A program made the translations under genes and the position numbers. DNA of 10,213 bases, from contig DNMQ01000480.1 of NCBI GenBank assembly GCA_003488145.1, positions 1 to 10,213 on the forward strand, in the 5' to 3' direction. Under the pieces are notes generated by a model. The model was not told where the DNA came from. It did no database searches and saw nothing but the letters and a program-made list of their open reading frames with translations. Every line of letters begins with the position of its first letter. Positions within the stretch are counted from its first letter, which is position 1. The DNA comes from Pseudomonas sp. Lineage in GTDB: Bacteria; Pseudomonadota; Gammaproteobacteria; Pseudomonadales; Pseudomonadaceae. This document shows, in pieces, positions 1-6,732 of the stretch.

Positions 1-1670
1 TCCTCGGCTTCTTCGCCGTGGTGACCAGCTACCTGTTCGAGGACAGCCTGGTCGCCGGACTGTATAGCCTGCTGCCCGTCACCGCATTGCTGGCCGCGAT
101 GATCGGGCTGCAGCAGAGTAGCCTGGTCACCCGACCATGGCCGACGGTACGCCTGGCCGGTTCGCTGCTGTTGCAGGCGATTCCGCTGATGCTGGTGCTG
201 TTTCTGTTCTTCCCCCGCCTGCCGCCACTGTGGTCGTTGCCGCAGGCCGGCGACCGCGGCACAACCGGCTTGGCCGATCACATGGCGCCCGGCGACATCG
301 CCCGTCTTGGCCGTTCGGCGGAGCTGGCCTTTCGCGTTACCTTCGACGGCGACATTCCGCCCCGCGACCAGCTCTACTGGCGCGCGGTGACCTTTGAACG
401 CTTCGACGGTCGTCGCTGGTCGCAGTCCTACGCTTCGCAGCTTCCCCAGGCGCCGGAGTGGCAGGCGGCTGGTGAGCCGTTCAGCTACAGCATCGTCATG
501 CAGCCCAGCGGTCAGCCCTGGCTGTTCGCGCTGGATGTGCCGCAGGTTGCGTCCGCCGAGGCGCAGCTGATGGCGGATTTTCATCTCCAGCGCCGCCAGC
601 CGGTGAACAAGCCGCTGATGTATCAGGCGACCTCCTGGTTGGACGCGCGTCGCGAAGCGACCAGCGCACCGGCGAGCCTCGGGCGCGCATTGCAGCTGCC
701 GGAGCAGGGCAATCCACGTACTCGCGCCTGGGCGACCGAGCTACGGCGCTCTGCGCAGGAGCCGCAGGCGATGGTGGATGCGCTGTTGAAGCACTTCAAC
801 CGCCAGCCCTATCACTACACTCTGGAGCCGCCGTCGGTGGGGAGCGATATCGTCGATGACTTCCTGTTCGAGACGCGCAGCGGTTTCTGCGCACACTTCG
901 CCGGCGCCATGACTTTTGTGCTGCGCGCAGCGGGCATTCCGGCTCGGGTGGTGGCGGGCTATCAGGGCGGTGAGGTCAACCCGGCGGGCAATTATCTCTC
1001 CGTTCGTCAGTTCGACGCCCACGCCTGGGTCGAATACTGGGTCGCCGAGCGCGGTTGGGTCAGTGTCGACCCGACCTTCCAGGTCGCGCCCGAGCGGGTG
1101 GAGCAGGGCCTGGAGCAGGCGCTGGCCCGAGAGCAGAGCTTTCTCGCCGACGAACCGATGTCACTGCTGCGCTACCGTGACATCGGCTGGATGAACGCGC
1201 TGCGCCTGCGCTGGGACAGCCTCAATTACGGTTGGCAGCGCTGGGTACTCAACTATCAGGACGAGCAGCAGTCGCAGATGCTGCAACGCTGGTTCGGCAA
1301 GCTGGACGGCCAGACCCTCGGTCTTGGCCTGGTGGCGCTGCTGGGTGTGCTGACCGGCGTGCTCGCGCTGCTGCTGTTCAAGCCCTGGCGGCGCGAAACG
1401 GACGTTCAGCAGCGCCTGTTCCGGCGCTTCGAACGACTTCTGGCACGTCATGGCGCGCGCCGCCAAAAAGGCGAGGGTGCCCGTAGTTTCGCCCAGCGCG
1501 CCGCAGTGATGCTGCCCGAACAGGCGCCAGCCATCCTTGCGTTCGTCAGCCTCTACGAGGCGCAGCGCTACGCCGAGCAAACTGATGCGACTGACGACCT
1601 GTCACGCGCCTTGAACCAGCTGCGCCGGGCGCTGCCCTGGCGTCCCGCTGCGCCGGCGCAACGTGGCTGA
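1..1670 (+). CDS. tgpA: TgpA-like membrane transglutaminase, 5' end outside window
   Basis: This is the C-terminal part of an inner-membrane protein with a periplasmic transglutaminase-like domain. The reading frame is open to the left edge (codons start at base 3), so the GTG at 18 is not a real start; about 110 residues are missing compared with the ~668-residue P. aeruginosa TgpA. Counting from that GTG, hydrophobic segments lie near residues 7-31 and 47-66. The transglutaminase core follows with Cys291 (SGFCAHFAGA), His335 (FDAHAWVEYW) and Asp351 (SVDPTF). The C-to-H and H-to-D spacings of 44 and 16 equal those I recall for the TgpA triad. A last membrane helix lies near 433-454, followed by a charged DUF4129-like tail. 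Homologues usually follow a MoxR ATPase and a DUF58 gene, which would lie left of the window. The exact substrate is not established. The TGA is at 1668-1670. Confidence 0.9.
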   Translation, partial: LGFFAVVTSYLFEDSLVAGLYSLLPVTALLAAMIGLQQSSLVTRPWPTVRLAGSLLLQAIPLMLVLFLFFPRLPPLWSLPQAGDRGTTGLADHMAPGDIARLGRSAELAFRVTFDGDIPPRDQLYWRAVTFERFDGRRWSQSYASQLPQAPEWQAAGEPFSYSIVMQPSGQPWLFALDVPQVASAEAQLMADFHLQRRQPVNKPLMYQATSWLDARREATSAPASLGRALQLPEQGNPRTRAWATELRRSAQEPQAMVDALLKHFNRQPYHYTLEPPSVGSDIVDDFLFETRSGFCAHFAGAMTFVLRAAGIPARVVAGYQGGEVNPAGNYLSVRQFDAHAWVEYWVAERGWVSVDPTFQVAPERVEQGLEQALAREQSFLADEPMSLLRYRDIGWMNALRLRWDSLNYGWQRWVLNYQDEQQSQMLQRWFGKLDGQTLGLGLVALLGVLTGVLALLLFKPWRRETDVQQRLFRRFERLLARHGARRQKGEGARSFAQRAAVMLPEQAPAILAFVSLYEAQRYAEQTDATDDLSRALNQLRRALPWRPAAPAQRG

Positions 1671-1788
1671 CGTCCATTGCCGGCATGGATGATTCGGCAT
1701 TTCATGCGGCCGCTTCTGCCAGGCAGGCTCGCACCCTCACCGGCGCCCCTTTAACATCGCTCGCATAACGAACGATAACGAGGTGGAT

Positions 1789-2586
1789 ATGGAGCTTTGC
1801 GAGCTGTTGCAGGCGGTGCGCGACAACCCCGGCAGTGTGGTGGTACCGGCCAGCTGGGGACAGGGGCGTGCCGGTTTCGGCGGTCTGGTCGCCGCGCTGG
1901 TCTTCGAAAGCATGCGCGCCAAGGTGCCCGACGGCAGACCGCTGCGTTCGCTGGCGATCACCTTCGTCGGGCCGCTGGCGCTGGACACGCCGGCGAGCTT
2001 CGAGGCCGAGGTACTGCGAGAAGGCAAGGCCGTGAGCCAGATGCTCGGCCGGGTGATGCAGGACGGGCAGGTGGTCACCATCGTCCAGGGCAGCTTCGGC
2101 GCAGCGCGCAGTTCCGTCGTGGATGTCGAGGCCGAGCCGGCGCCAGCCATGCCACCGGTCGAAGCCTGCCAGGAACTGCCCTACGTAGCAGGCGTAACGC
2201 CGGAATTTACCCGTTACCTGGCCATGCGCTGGGGCATCGGCGGGCTGCCATTTTCCGGCAACGCGTCCCGCGAAATGGGCGGCTGGGTGCGCCAGCGTGG
2301 TGATGTACCCCGCGAGCCGATGACCGAAGCGCACCTGCTGGCGCTGGTCGATGCCTGGCCGCCTGCCGTGTTGCCGCATCTGAAGAGCTTCGCGCCCGGC
2401 AGTTCACTGACCTGGACCATCGAATTCATCCAGCCGTTGCCTGGACTCGACAGCCACGACTGGTGCATGTACCGCGCAGTTATCGAGCATGCCCGTGACG
2501 GCTACGGCCACTGCGCCGCGGCGTTGTGGACGCCAACCGGAGAATTGGTCGCGCTGAGCCGGCAAACGGTGACCGTTTTTGGCTGA
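1789..2586 (+). CDS. Acyl-CoA thioesterase-like protein (double hotdog, TesB/4HBT_3 type)
   Basis: A 265-residue protein resembling the thioesterase-like superfamily with two tandem hotdog domains, expected to hydrolyse acyl-CoA thioesters in the cytoplasm. The N-terminal domain has the Gly-rich helix start (GQGRAGFGGLVAALV, about residues 24-38). The C-terminal domain ends with the pattern common in this family: SLTWTIEFIQPLP, a Trp/Tyr-rich strand, HARDGYGHCAAALW, then G-x-L-V-A and a final Gln before TVTVFG. There is no signal peptide or membrane segment. I chose ATG 1789 over the in-frame GTG 1783 because GAGGT at 1780-1784 sits just upstream as a ribosome binding site and overlaps the GTG. 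The gene lies 118 bases after the transglutaminase gene, so co-transcription is possible but unproven. It converges on the rhodanese gene with only 63 bases between stops. Substrate chain length cannot be read from sequence. Confidence 0.82.
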   Translation: MELCELLQAVRDNPGSVVVPASWGQGRAGFGGLVAALVFESMRAKVPDGRPLRSLAITFVGPLALDTPASFEAEVLREGKAVSQMLGRVMQDGQVVTIVQGSFGAARSSVVDVEAEPAPAMPPVEACQELPYVAGVTPEFTRYLAMRWGIGGLPFSGNASREMGGWVRQRGDVPREPMTEAHLLALVDAWPPAVLPHLKSFAPGSSLTWTIEFIQPLPGLDSHDWCMYRAVIEHARDGYGHCAAALWTPTGELVALSRQTVTVFG

Positions 2587-2649
2587 TGGCCGATCCGGCG
2601 GTGTGCGTTACCGATGCTCATCGCCGAGGTGCCGCGCTACGCGAGGGTT

Positions 2650-3198
2650 TTACTTGCGATCGGTGCGATAGATCTTTTCCGGATTCATTTTCGGGCTCCA
2701 CGGCAGGCCGGCGTTCTGCCAGCCGTTCTGTAGGCGAAAACCTGCCTGCGGTCCTTCCTTTATCGCCGCGCCCTGAAATCCATCGACGACATACCGCGCA
2801 TTGGGAAAACCGTTCTCACGCAGGAAATCCGCACTGGGTTTGCCACGCTCGCTGCCCGAGCGGCACATGGTGATGATTTCGGTGTCGGCGCCCAGCCCAC
2901 GCTTGTCCAGTTCGGCCTGGATCTGCTCGAGGAACTTCGGATTACGGTTGGTCTGGAACGCACCGCGCTCGTCATTCCAGGAGTCCCGATTGACGAGCAG
3001 ATACGGAATGTTGGTGTCCACGGCATCGGTGAAGCCGACGAACATGATTTCCACCGGGTCGCGGACGTCGATGAAGAGGACCTTTGCATCCTCCTGTTGG
3101 GCGCGGGCGTAGGCGTCTTGCGGGGTGACTTCGAGTTCTACTGCCTGGGCCGCGAAAGCCAGCATGCTGAGGGAAAGGGCGATCAATGAGGATTTCAT
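2650..3198 (-). CDS. Exported single-domain rhodanese (sulfurtransferase)
   Basis: A 182-residue periplasmic rhodanese-like protein, expected to carry sulfane sulfur as a cysteine persulfide. The N-terminal 19 residues form a Sec signal peptide (MKSSLIALSLSMLAFAAQA) with cleavage before VELE. The domain shows the entry motif KVLFIDVRDPVE (39-50) and the active-site loop C112-RSGSERG, followed by the family helix SADFLRENGF and the VVDGFQG strand. The loop keeps Cys and Arg, so the protein looks catalytically competent. The C-terminal tail (LPWSPKMNPEKIY) is longer than in minimal rhodaneses. I chose ATG 3198 because GGAG lies 6 bases upstream and the signal peptide starts there; the upstream in-frame ATG at 3213 has no such support. 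It is the last gene of the minus-strand redox cluster, 79 bases after the cytochrome b stop, and probably has its own promoter. Its partner substrate, for example a thiosulfate or tetrathionate product, is inferred from context. Confidence 0.88.
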   Translation of the reverse strand: MKSSLIALSLSMLAFAAQAVELEVTPQDAYARAQQEDAKVLFIDVRDPVEIMFVGFTDAVDTNIPYLLVNRDSWNDERGAFQTNRNPKFLEQIQAELDKRGLGADTEIITMCRSGSERGKPSADFLRENGFPNARYVVDGFQGAAIKEGPQAGFRLQNGWQNAGLPWSPKMNPEKIYRTDRK

Positions 3199-3241
3199 CT
3201 GAAGCTCCGACATGAAAGGACGTAGATGTTCGGGTCATCTT

Positions 3242-3257
3242 ATACCGGTGGGGGTAT
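3242..3257 (-). promoter_or_regulatory. Candidate CsoR/CstR-family operator over rhodanese promoter
   Basis: Read on the minus strand the site is ATACCCCCACCGGTAT: 5-base arms ATACC and GGTAT around a C/G-rich core. CsoR, RcnR, FrmR and CstR repressors typically bind such ATACC-(C/G tract)-GGTAT palindromes, and CstR senses persulfide and controls rhodanese genes. One arm overlaps a good -10 hexamer (TATAAG, 3244-3239 on the minus strand), which sits 35-45 bases before the rhodanese start codon. The matching -35 region (about 3262-3267) is poor. No CsoR-family regulator gene lies in the window, so the regulator is unidentified. Confidence 0.45.
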
Positions 3258-3279
3258 TTATCCACTCATTGATCCACTC
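3256..3279. repeat. Tandem 12-base direct repeat
   Basis: Two adjacent 12-base units, ATTTATCCACTC (3256-3267) and ATTGATCCACTC (3268-3279), differ at one base. They fill the -35 region of the rhodanese promoter, and the second copy runs into the TGA of the cytochrome b gene (3280-3278, minus strand). They could be paired activator half-sites or a simple local duplication. Confidence 0.7.
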
Positions 3280-3873
3280 AGTGCTTCTCTTCCCAACCGC
3301 TAACCATGGCTCTGATGTGTTCCAGGGGCGTCCGCCCGGTTGTGGCCAGGTACACATGCGCTATCAGGAAGATCAGCATCATGAACGCGCCCGCCGTGTG
3401 CAGCAGTGCGACCTGTTGCAAGCCGAGCCAGGGCGAGAGCTGCTCCTGCATCTGCTCCCAGAAGAGATAGAGCAGCCCGGTCAGCCATAGCAACGGGCCG
3501 ATCATCACCTTGACGAACAGGTACGACAGGCGCTGCAACGGGTTGTGCTTGCGCTCCACCGTGATCTTGTACGGATGAGGAGCGCCGATGAAGATGCCGT
3601 GAACGTAGTAGCGCAGCATCCGATCGATGTTGTCAGCGTGGGAATGTACTGGCGCCACTGGCCGGTGGTGAAATGCCAGAAGATGCCGAATACCCACAAC
3701 AGCATCAGCAGCCAGGCTGATACCTCATGGATTCCAACCGCAGTGCGAAACTCCAGTAAGGCGTGGCTGCCATGAACCGCGAAGCCGCTGAACAACAACG
3801 TGATGATCAGTGTGGCTTGCGACCAGTGCCAGAAGCGCTCGAAACGGGTAAACAGGTAGAGACGCTCGCCCAT
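3278..3873 (-). pseudogene. Cytochrome b (b561/Ni-Fe hydrogenase b-type) with apparent frameshift
   Basis: An inner-membrane di-heme b-type cytochrome expected to pass quinol electrons to the octaheme cytochrome encoded just upstream. It starts at ATG 3873, one base after the octaheme gene stop (TGAC-ATG), so the two are probably translationally coupled. The first frame encodes MGERLYLFTRFERFWHWSQ, helix 1 (18-35), helix 2 (52-68) and WRQYIPTL, then runs on into non-homologous sequence. The matching continuation DNIDRMLRYYVHGIF lies in another frame, entered near base 3634. One extra G (CTGGACAAC instead of CTGACAAC) would give a 198-residue protein with four helices. Candidate heme ligands, in repaired numbering, are H16, H49, H67, H159 and H173. 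Both halves look well conserved with no further stops, so the break is either recent or a sequence error. If it is real, the protein would lose helices 3 and 4 and at least one heme. Confidence 0.8.
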
Positions 3874-3874
3874 G

Positions 3875-5458
3875 TCAGTGGCTCCTTCTGCGGCGCGAGA
3901 GTACGCGCAAAGCGGCATGGATGAGGACGCCCAGCAGGGCGAGGCCAGCCAGCCCAAAGCCGATCCGGTCGAGCAGGGGGCTGTGGTGTTTGCCAGTCAG
4001 CCAGATGCCGGGAACAGCGCCGAGCCGGCTTTGCCTGGTATGGCACTGCGCGCAATCGAGCGCCTGTTCCTTCGGTGCGACCATATGGGTAATCGGCCAC
4101 AGCATCGACGTGTCGACGAAGCCGAACTTGCCACTATAGGGCGCGCCAGAAGCGTCGGCTCCAGCCTGCAGGGCCTTGGCCCAGTCGAAGTTGTACCAGA
4201 ACGCCGTACCGTTCGGGATCGCGGTATGCGGCACCAGCAACGTCAGGTGTTCGGTATCGAAAGGCTGGCGCCCGTGAAAGGTTTTGACCGGCCAGATGCG
4301 TGCATCAGCGGCCCCCGGTGTGCCGTGAAAGCTATTGATCGGTACCCGGGTGCTTGGGTCTATTACAGTATCGGGTTGCACATAGCTAACCCGACCGTCG
4401 AACCAGACATAGTCGGGCACTACATCCTCGCCGAGTACGAAACTGCCCTTTCTGCTGTCGTAAAGAACCTGACCGCGCTCGTTGCGCGTCTGGAATGGCT
4501 TGCCGTTGGCGTCCATTCTTCCGGCGCTGGACCAGTCCCAGGCCATCTTGGTAGGCACGCCGCCGCGGGCGAAGGCCGGGATATGACAGCTCTGGCAGGC
4601 AAGCACGCTGGTGTGGTCATTAAGGCGCCCGGCGTGCAGCAGGTTTCCCTGGTGCGGCTTGTCACCATGGCAGGACTGACAGGTCGAACGGTTGCGCTCG
4701 CTGCGCTCACCTCGAGTGACTGCGCCGTGCGGGTCGCTGGCAGTAACGTTGATGCGACTGCCGGCGATCCGGTGCTCCTCGGCAACGTGGCACGTCGAAC
4801 AGGTGAAATCGAGACCCTCGGCGGCCATGTGCACGTCCAGCTCACGCGACGGCGCATTGAGCGACGAATCGAGATCGCCGTGCTTCACGCCGTCGCCACC
4901 GCCGCCGTAGTAATGGCAGGACCCGCAGGTCCGGCGTGTGGTTGCGCCAACATGGCGTGCCACGGCGGCCAGGTCGACCGGTTCGATGAATCTGCCTGAG
5001 CCGGGTGCGGTTTCGCTGCGCACCAGCGGCGGATGCCCAGCGAGGCCCGCAAGCTTGAGGTAGTTGCCGGTGTTATGGCAGGAAAGGCAGTCGACCTTGG
5101 TTTCGTCGGTAAAGTCGAAGCTGGCATCCTTCCAACCATAGCCGATGTGGCAAGACTGGCAGAACGCCTCGTTGGAACGGTCGCCGATGCAGAAGCCGTT
5201 GAGCATGGTCTTCTTGCCCAGACGCTGACCGGTATCCGGGTTTATGTAGTCCCAGGTCCAGTGCCGCGTGGCCATGATCTGCTTGGCTGCCTTGCCGTGG
5301 CAGCTCAGACAGGCCCGCGTTACTTCTTCGCCACTGGCGAAAGGACCCAGCAGGGCATCGAAACGAGCGTGATTGGCGGTGGATGCTTGCGCCAGGCCGC
5401 CAGCAAGCAGGAGCGGCGCTAGTAGCAGGGCGATGGTGCGCTGGCGGAATGCTCTCAT
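3875..5458 (-). CDS. Octaheme c-type cytochrome, tetrathionate reductase (OTR) family
   Basis: A 527-residue periplasmic multiheme cytochrome. It has a signal peptide (cleavage about after AQA, residue 25) and exactly eight CXXCH motifs, with first cysteines at 50, 100, 124, 178, 220, 260, 288 and 469. Eight CXXCH motifs fit Shewanella octaheme tetrathionate reductase, where one heme has a lysine ligand despite a normal CXXCH; Lys192 in GGGGDGVKHGDLD is a candidate but I cannot align it here. The family reduces tetrathionate and, in vitro, nitrogen compounds such as nitrite and hydroxylamine, so the physiological substrate is uncertain. Unlike the soluble Shewanella enzyme, this one ends in a hydrophobic helix (about 497-520) and an Arg-rich tail, which should anchor it in the inner membrane. 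ATG 5458 has GGAG at good spacing. It is followed one base later by the cytochrome b gene, its likely electron donor. Confidence 0.9.
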   Translation of the reverse strand: MRAFRQRTIALLLAPLLLAGGLAQASTANHARFDALLGPFASGEEVTRACLSCHGKAAKQIMATRHWTWDYINPDTGQRLGKKTMLNGFCIGDRSNEAFCQSCHIGYGWKDASFDFTDETKVDCLSCHNTGNYLKLAGLAGHPPLVRSETAPGSGRFIEPVDLAAVARHVGATTRRTCGSCHYYGGGGDGVKHGDLDSSLNAPSRELDVHMAAEGLDFTCSTCHVAEEHRIAGSRINVTASDPHGAVTRGERSERNRSTCQSCHGDKPHQGNLLHAGRLNDHTSVLACQSCHIPAFARGGVPTKMAWDWSSAGRMDANGKPFQTRNERGQVLYDSRKGSFVLGEDVVPDYVWFDGRVSYVQPDTVIDPSTRVPINSFHGTPGAADARIWPVKTFHGRQPFDTEHLTLLVPHTAIPNGTAFWYNFDWAKALQAGADASGAPYSGKFGFVDTSMLWPITHMVAPKEQALDCAQCHTRQSRLGAVPGIWLTGKHHSPLLDRIGFGLAGLALLGVLIHAALRVLSRRRRSH

Positions 5459-5522
5459 TTGCCTCTCCCTTGCTGCATGGCAGCGGCGCTAGGGTCCAGC
5501 ATAGGTCACCCCTGGCAATCTG

Positions 5523-5944
5523 CTACTGCAGCCATTGCGGCTGTAGCAGCTGACGACGCCCCGCGGGAGCATCACCGCACCGCTGATGAGCTTCAGCGTG
5601 CCGCCAGGTCGTTTTGCGAGCTTGCGGCAGCTCAGCGCGAGCACGGCGAAACAGGTAGTACATCTGATCAGCGATGACGAATGCCGGCACTGCCGGCGGC
5701 CGGCGTCACGGGACAGGCGCAGCAGATCGGCGCGAGCGGCAGGACCGCGATCAACTTCCCGCAGGCGAATCTCCAGCTCCGGATGCTGCGTGGAGAGCTC
5801 CGCGAGATGGGCCTTGGCTGCGCTGCAGTGCGGGCAGCCGTCACGCACGAATACCTCAAGCACCGTTGCGTTAGCGAACGCATGAGCGCTGGCCAGTATC
5901 CCCAGAAGCATCAACAGAGCCCCGCGCAACACGACGTGGTACAT
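5523..5944 (-). pseudogene. Exported CPHC thioredoxin/glutaredoxin-fold protein, apparent frameshift
   Basis: A small periplasmic thiol-redox protein. A signal peptide (MYHVVLRGALLMLLGILASA, cleaved after AFA at residue 24) is followed by the first thioredoxin-fold strand, LEVFVRDG, and the redox motif C37-P-H-C40. The first frame goes through ADLLRLSRDAG and then loses the fold. The expected cis-proline loop PPAVPAFVIADQ appears in another frame entered at 5699, consistent with one missing base at 5699-5702 in a GC-rich stretch of GCCGGC repeats. After repair the frame would end at TAG 5525-5523 (140 residues); without repair it ends at 5489 (151 residues). Its far C-terminus does not look family-like in any frame, so decay may extend further. 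ATG 5944 has AGGGA upstream and fits the signal peptide, whereas longer in-frame N-termini do not. It ends just before the octaheme gene and may serve heme-cysteine or sulfur-thiol reduction. It could instead be the remnant of a thioredoxin-DsbD-type fusion. Confidence 0.55.
5526..5546. other. Short hairpin at 3' end of the thioredoxin-fold gene
   Basis: CTGCAGCC (5526-5533) and GGCTGTAG (5539-5546) can pair over 8 positions, including one G-T wobble, around the loop ATTGC. No T-tract follows on either strand, so it is not a classic terminator. On the minus strand it lies between the CPHC gene and the octaheme gene and could tune expression between them. Confidence 0.3.
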
Positions 5945-5986
5945 GAGCGTGCTTCCCTGGTGCTGGCCTAGCCGCCGGCAGGGCGA

Positions 5987-6001
5987 TGGCACATGGTTTG
6001 C
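5987..6001 (+). promoter_or_regulatory. Candidate sigma-54 (RpoN) -24/-12 promoter
   Basis: TGGCAC-ATGGT-TTGC matches the sigma-54 consensus TGGCAC-N5-TTGC at all specified bases, with the required GG-N10-GC spacing. It lies in the 263-base divergent gap between the CPHC gene (minus) and the ferritin-like gene (plus) and points toward the latter. This would give a leader of roughly 195 bases before ATG 6208. I see no clear enhancer-binding site, and no RpoN activator gene is in the window. The rest of the gap (6002-6207) shows nothing else I can name. Confidence 0.4.
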
Positions 6002-6207
6002 GAATTCACGCCCATCCTCGACCGTCCTTTTCCGGCCGGCAATGATCTGTAGCAAGGTTGCGCGGTGTGAGCGGCCTTGGCACAGCAGGGTGGACTAATC
6101 TCTTAATCAGCGTCATGTAACCGGACCTGGCAAGCGGACAGAATCAGGTACCGGTGAGACAGGCCTGTGCCGTGCTGTTTGCCGTCCTACCAGCGGAGAT
6201 TTTGGCG

Positions 6208-6663
6208 ATGAAGATCGAGCGATTCGAAGACCTGATCGACTGGACACGCGACACCCATGCCATGCTGGCTCGTTGCATGGCTCGCTGTTCCGACAAGCAC
6301 GAAGAGACCCGAGCCAAATGGCTGCTTGTCTACATTGCCGACCACGAGAGAGCACTGGCGGAAACGGTCGACAAGATCGAGAAGCATGCCGACCCGAAGG
6401 CATTGCATACCTGGATCTACGACTATCTGACACGCAATCCCGTGTTGCGCAATCAGGCCTGTAAGGCTTACGACACCATGACGGTGGAGGAGATTTCCCT
6501 GGATATCTTCACCATTCATAACCAGGTGATCGATCTCTACCGCTCCTTGGCGCGTCGCGCCGAAATTGATGGTGCACGCAATCTCGCCGAGGACCTTCTA
6601 CGCATGGAAGAGCACGAGACCATGCGTCTTGCTCGTCAGGTGAGCCGTATTCACGAGATGTGA
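6208..6663 (+). CDS. Hypothetical helical protein, possibly ferritin/rubrerythrin-like
   Basis: I do not recognise this 151-residue protein by name. It is almost entirely predicted alpha-helix, with no signal peptide or membrane segment. Charged clusters are spaced like a four-helix bundle: D45-H46-E47 in helix 2 (VYIADHERAL), H104-N-Q in helix 3 (IFTIHNQVIDLY) and E134-E135-H136-E137 near the end (RMEEHETMRLARQ). Acid/His clusters of this kind recall the di-iron sites of ferritin-like and rubrerythrin proteins, but the canonical spacing is not clearly met, so metal binding is only a suggestion. Two early cysteines (C23, C27) and C85 are also present. I chose ATG 6208 because GGAG lies about 10 bases upstream and the coding pattern begins there; the in-frame ATG/GTG codons from 6154 would add an uncharacteristic leader. 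It stands alone on the plus strand, possibly under the sigma-54-like site upstream. Base composition is somewhat more AT-rich than its neighbours. Confidence 0.75.
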   Translation: MKIERFEDLIDWTRDTHAMLARCMARCSDKHEETRAKWLLVYIADHERALAETVDKIEKHADPKALHTWIYDYLTRNPVLRNQACKAYDTMTVEEISLDIFTIHNQVIDLYRSLARRAEIDGARNLAEDLLRMEEHETMRLARQVSRIHEM

Positions 6664-6732
6664 TGTCAGTGCGGCCCGTCCTGCCGTCCATGGCAATGTC
6701 CGATCTCGGCAACACCGGTGGCGCATGTAAAT

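Noticed and set aside
1702..2379. A 225-codon minus-strand open frame over the thioesterase gene
   Set aside because: Antisense shadow of the thioesterase frame with low-complexity His/Gln/Arg composition.
2587..2649. Terminator between the convergent thioesterase and rhodanese genes
   Set aside because: Only a 5-base CGATG/CATCG stem with a 2-base loop is visible and no T-tract follows, so I do not call it.
3872..4999. A 375-codon open frame on the plus strand opposite the octaheme gene
   Set aside because: It lies entirely antisense to a gene with eight CXXCH motifs and a signal peptide, has no recognisable domain, and is explained by GC-rich codon bias on the opposite strand.
5945..6055. 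N-terminal extension of the CPHC protein
   Set aside because: The added residues precede a clean signal peptide starting at ATG 5944, which has its own AGGGA site; an extension would bury the signal.
6077..6093. Second sigma-54-like site beginning TTGGCACAG
   Set aside because: The -24 part fits, but the -12 GC dinucleotide is missing at the required spacing.
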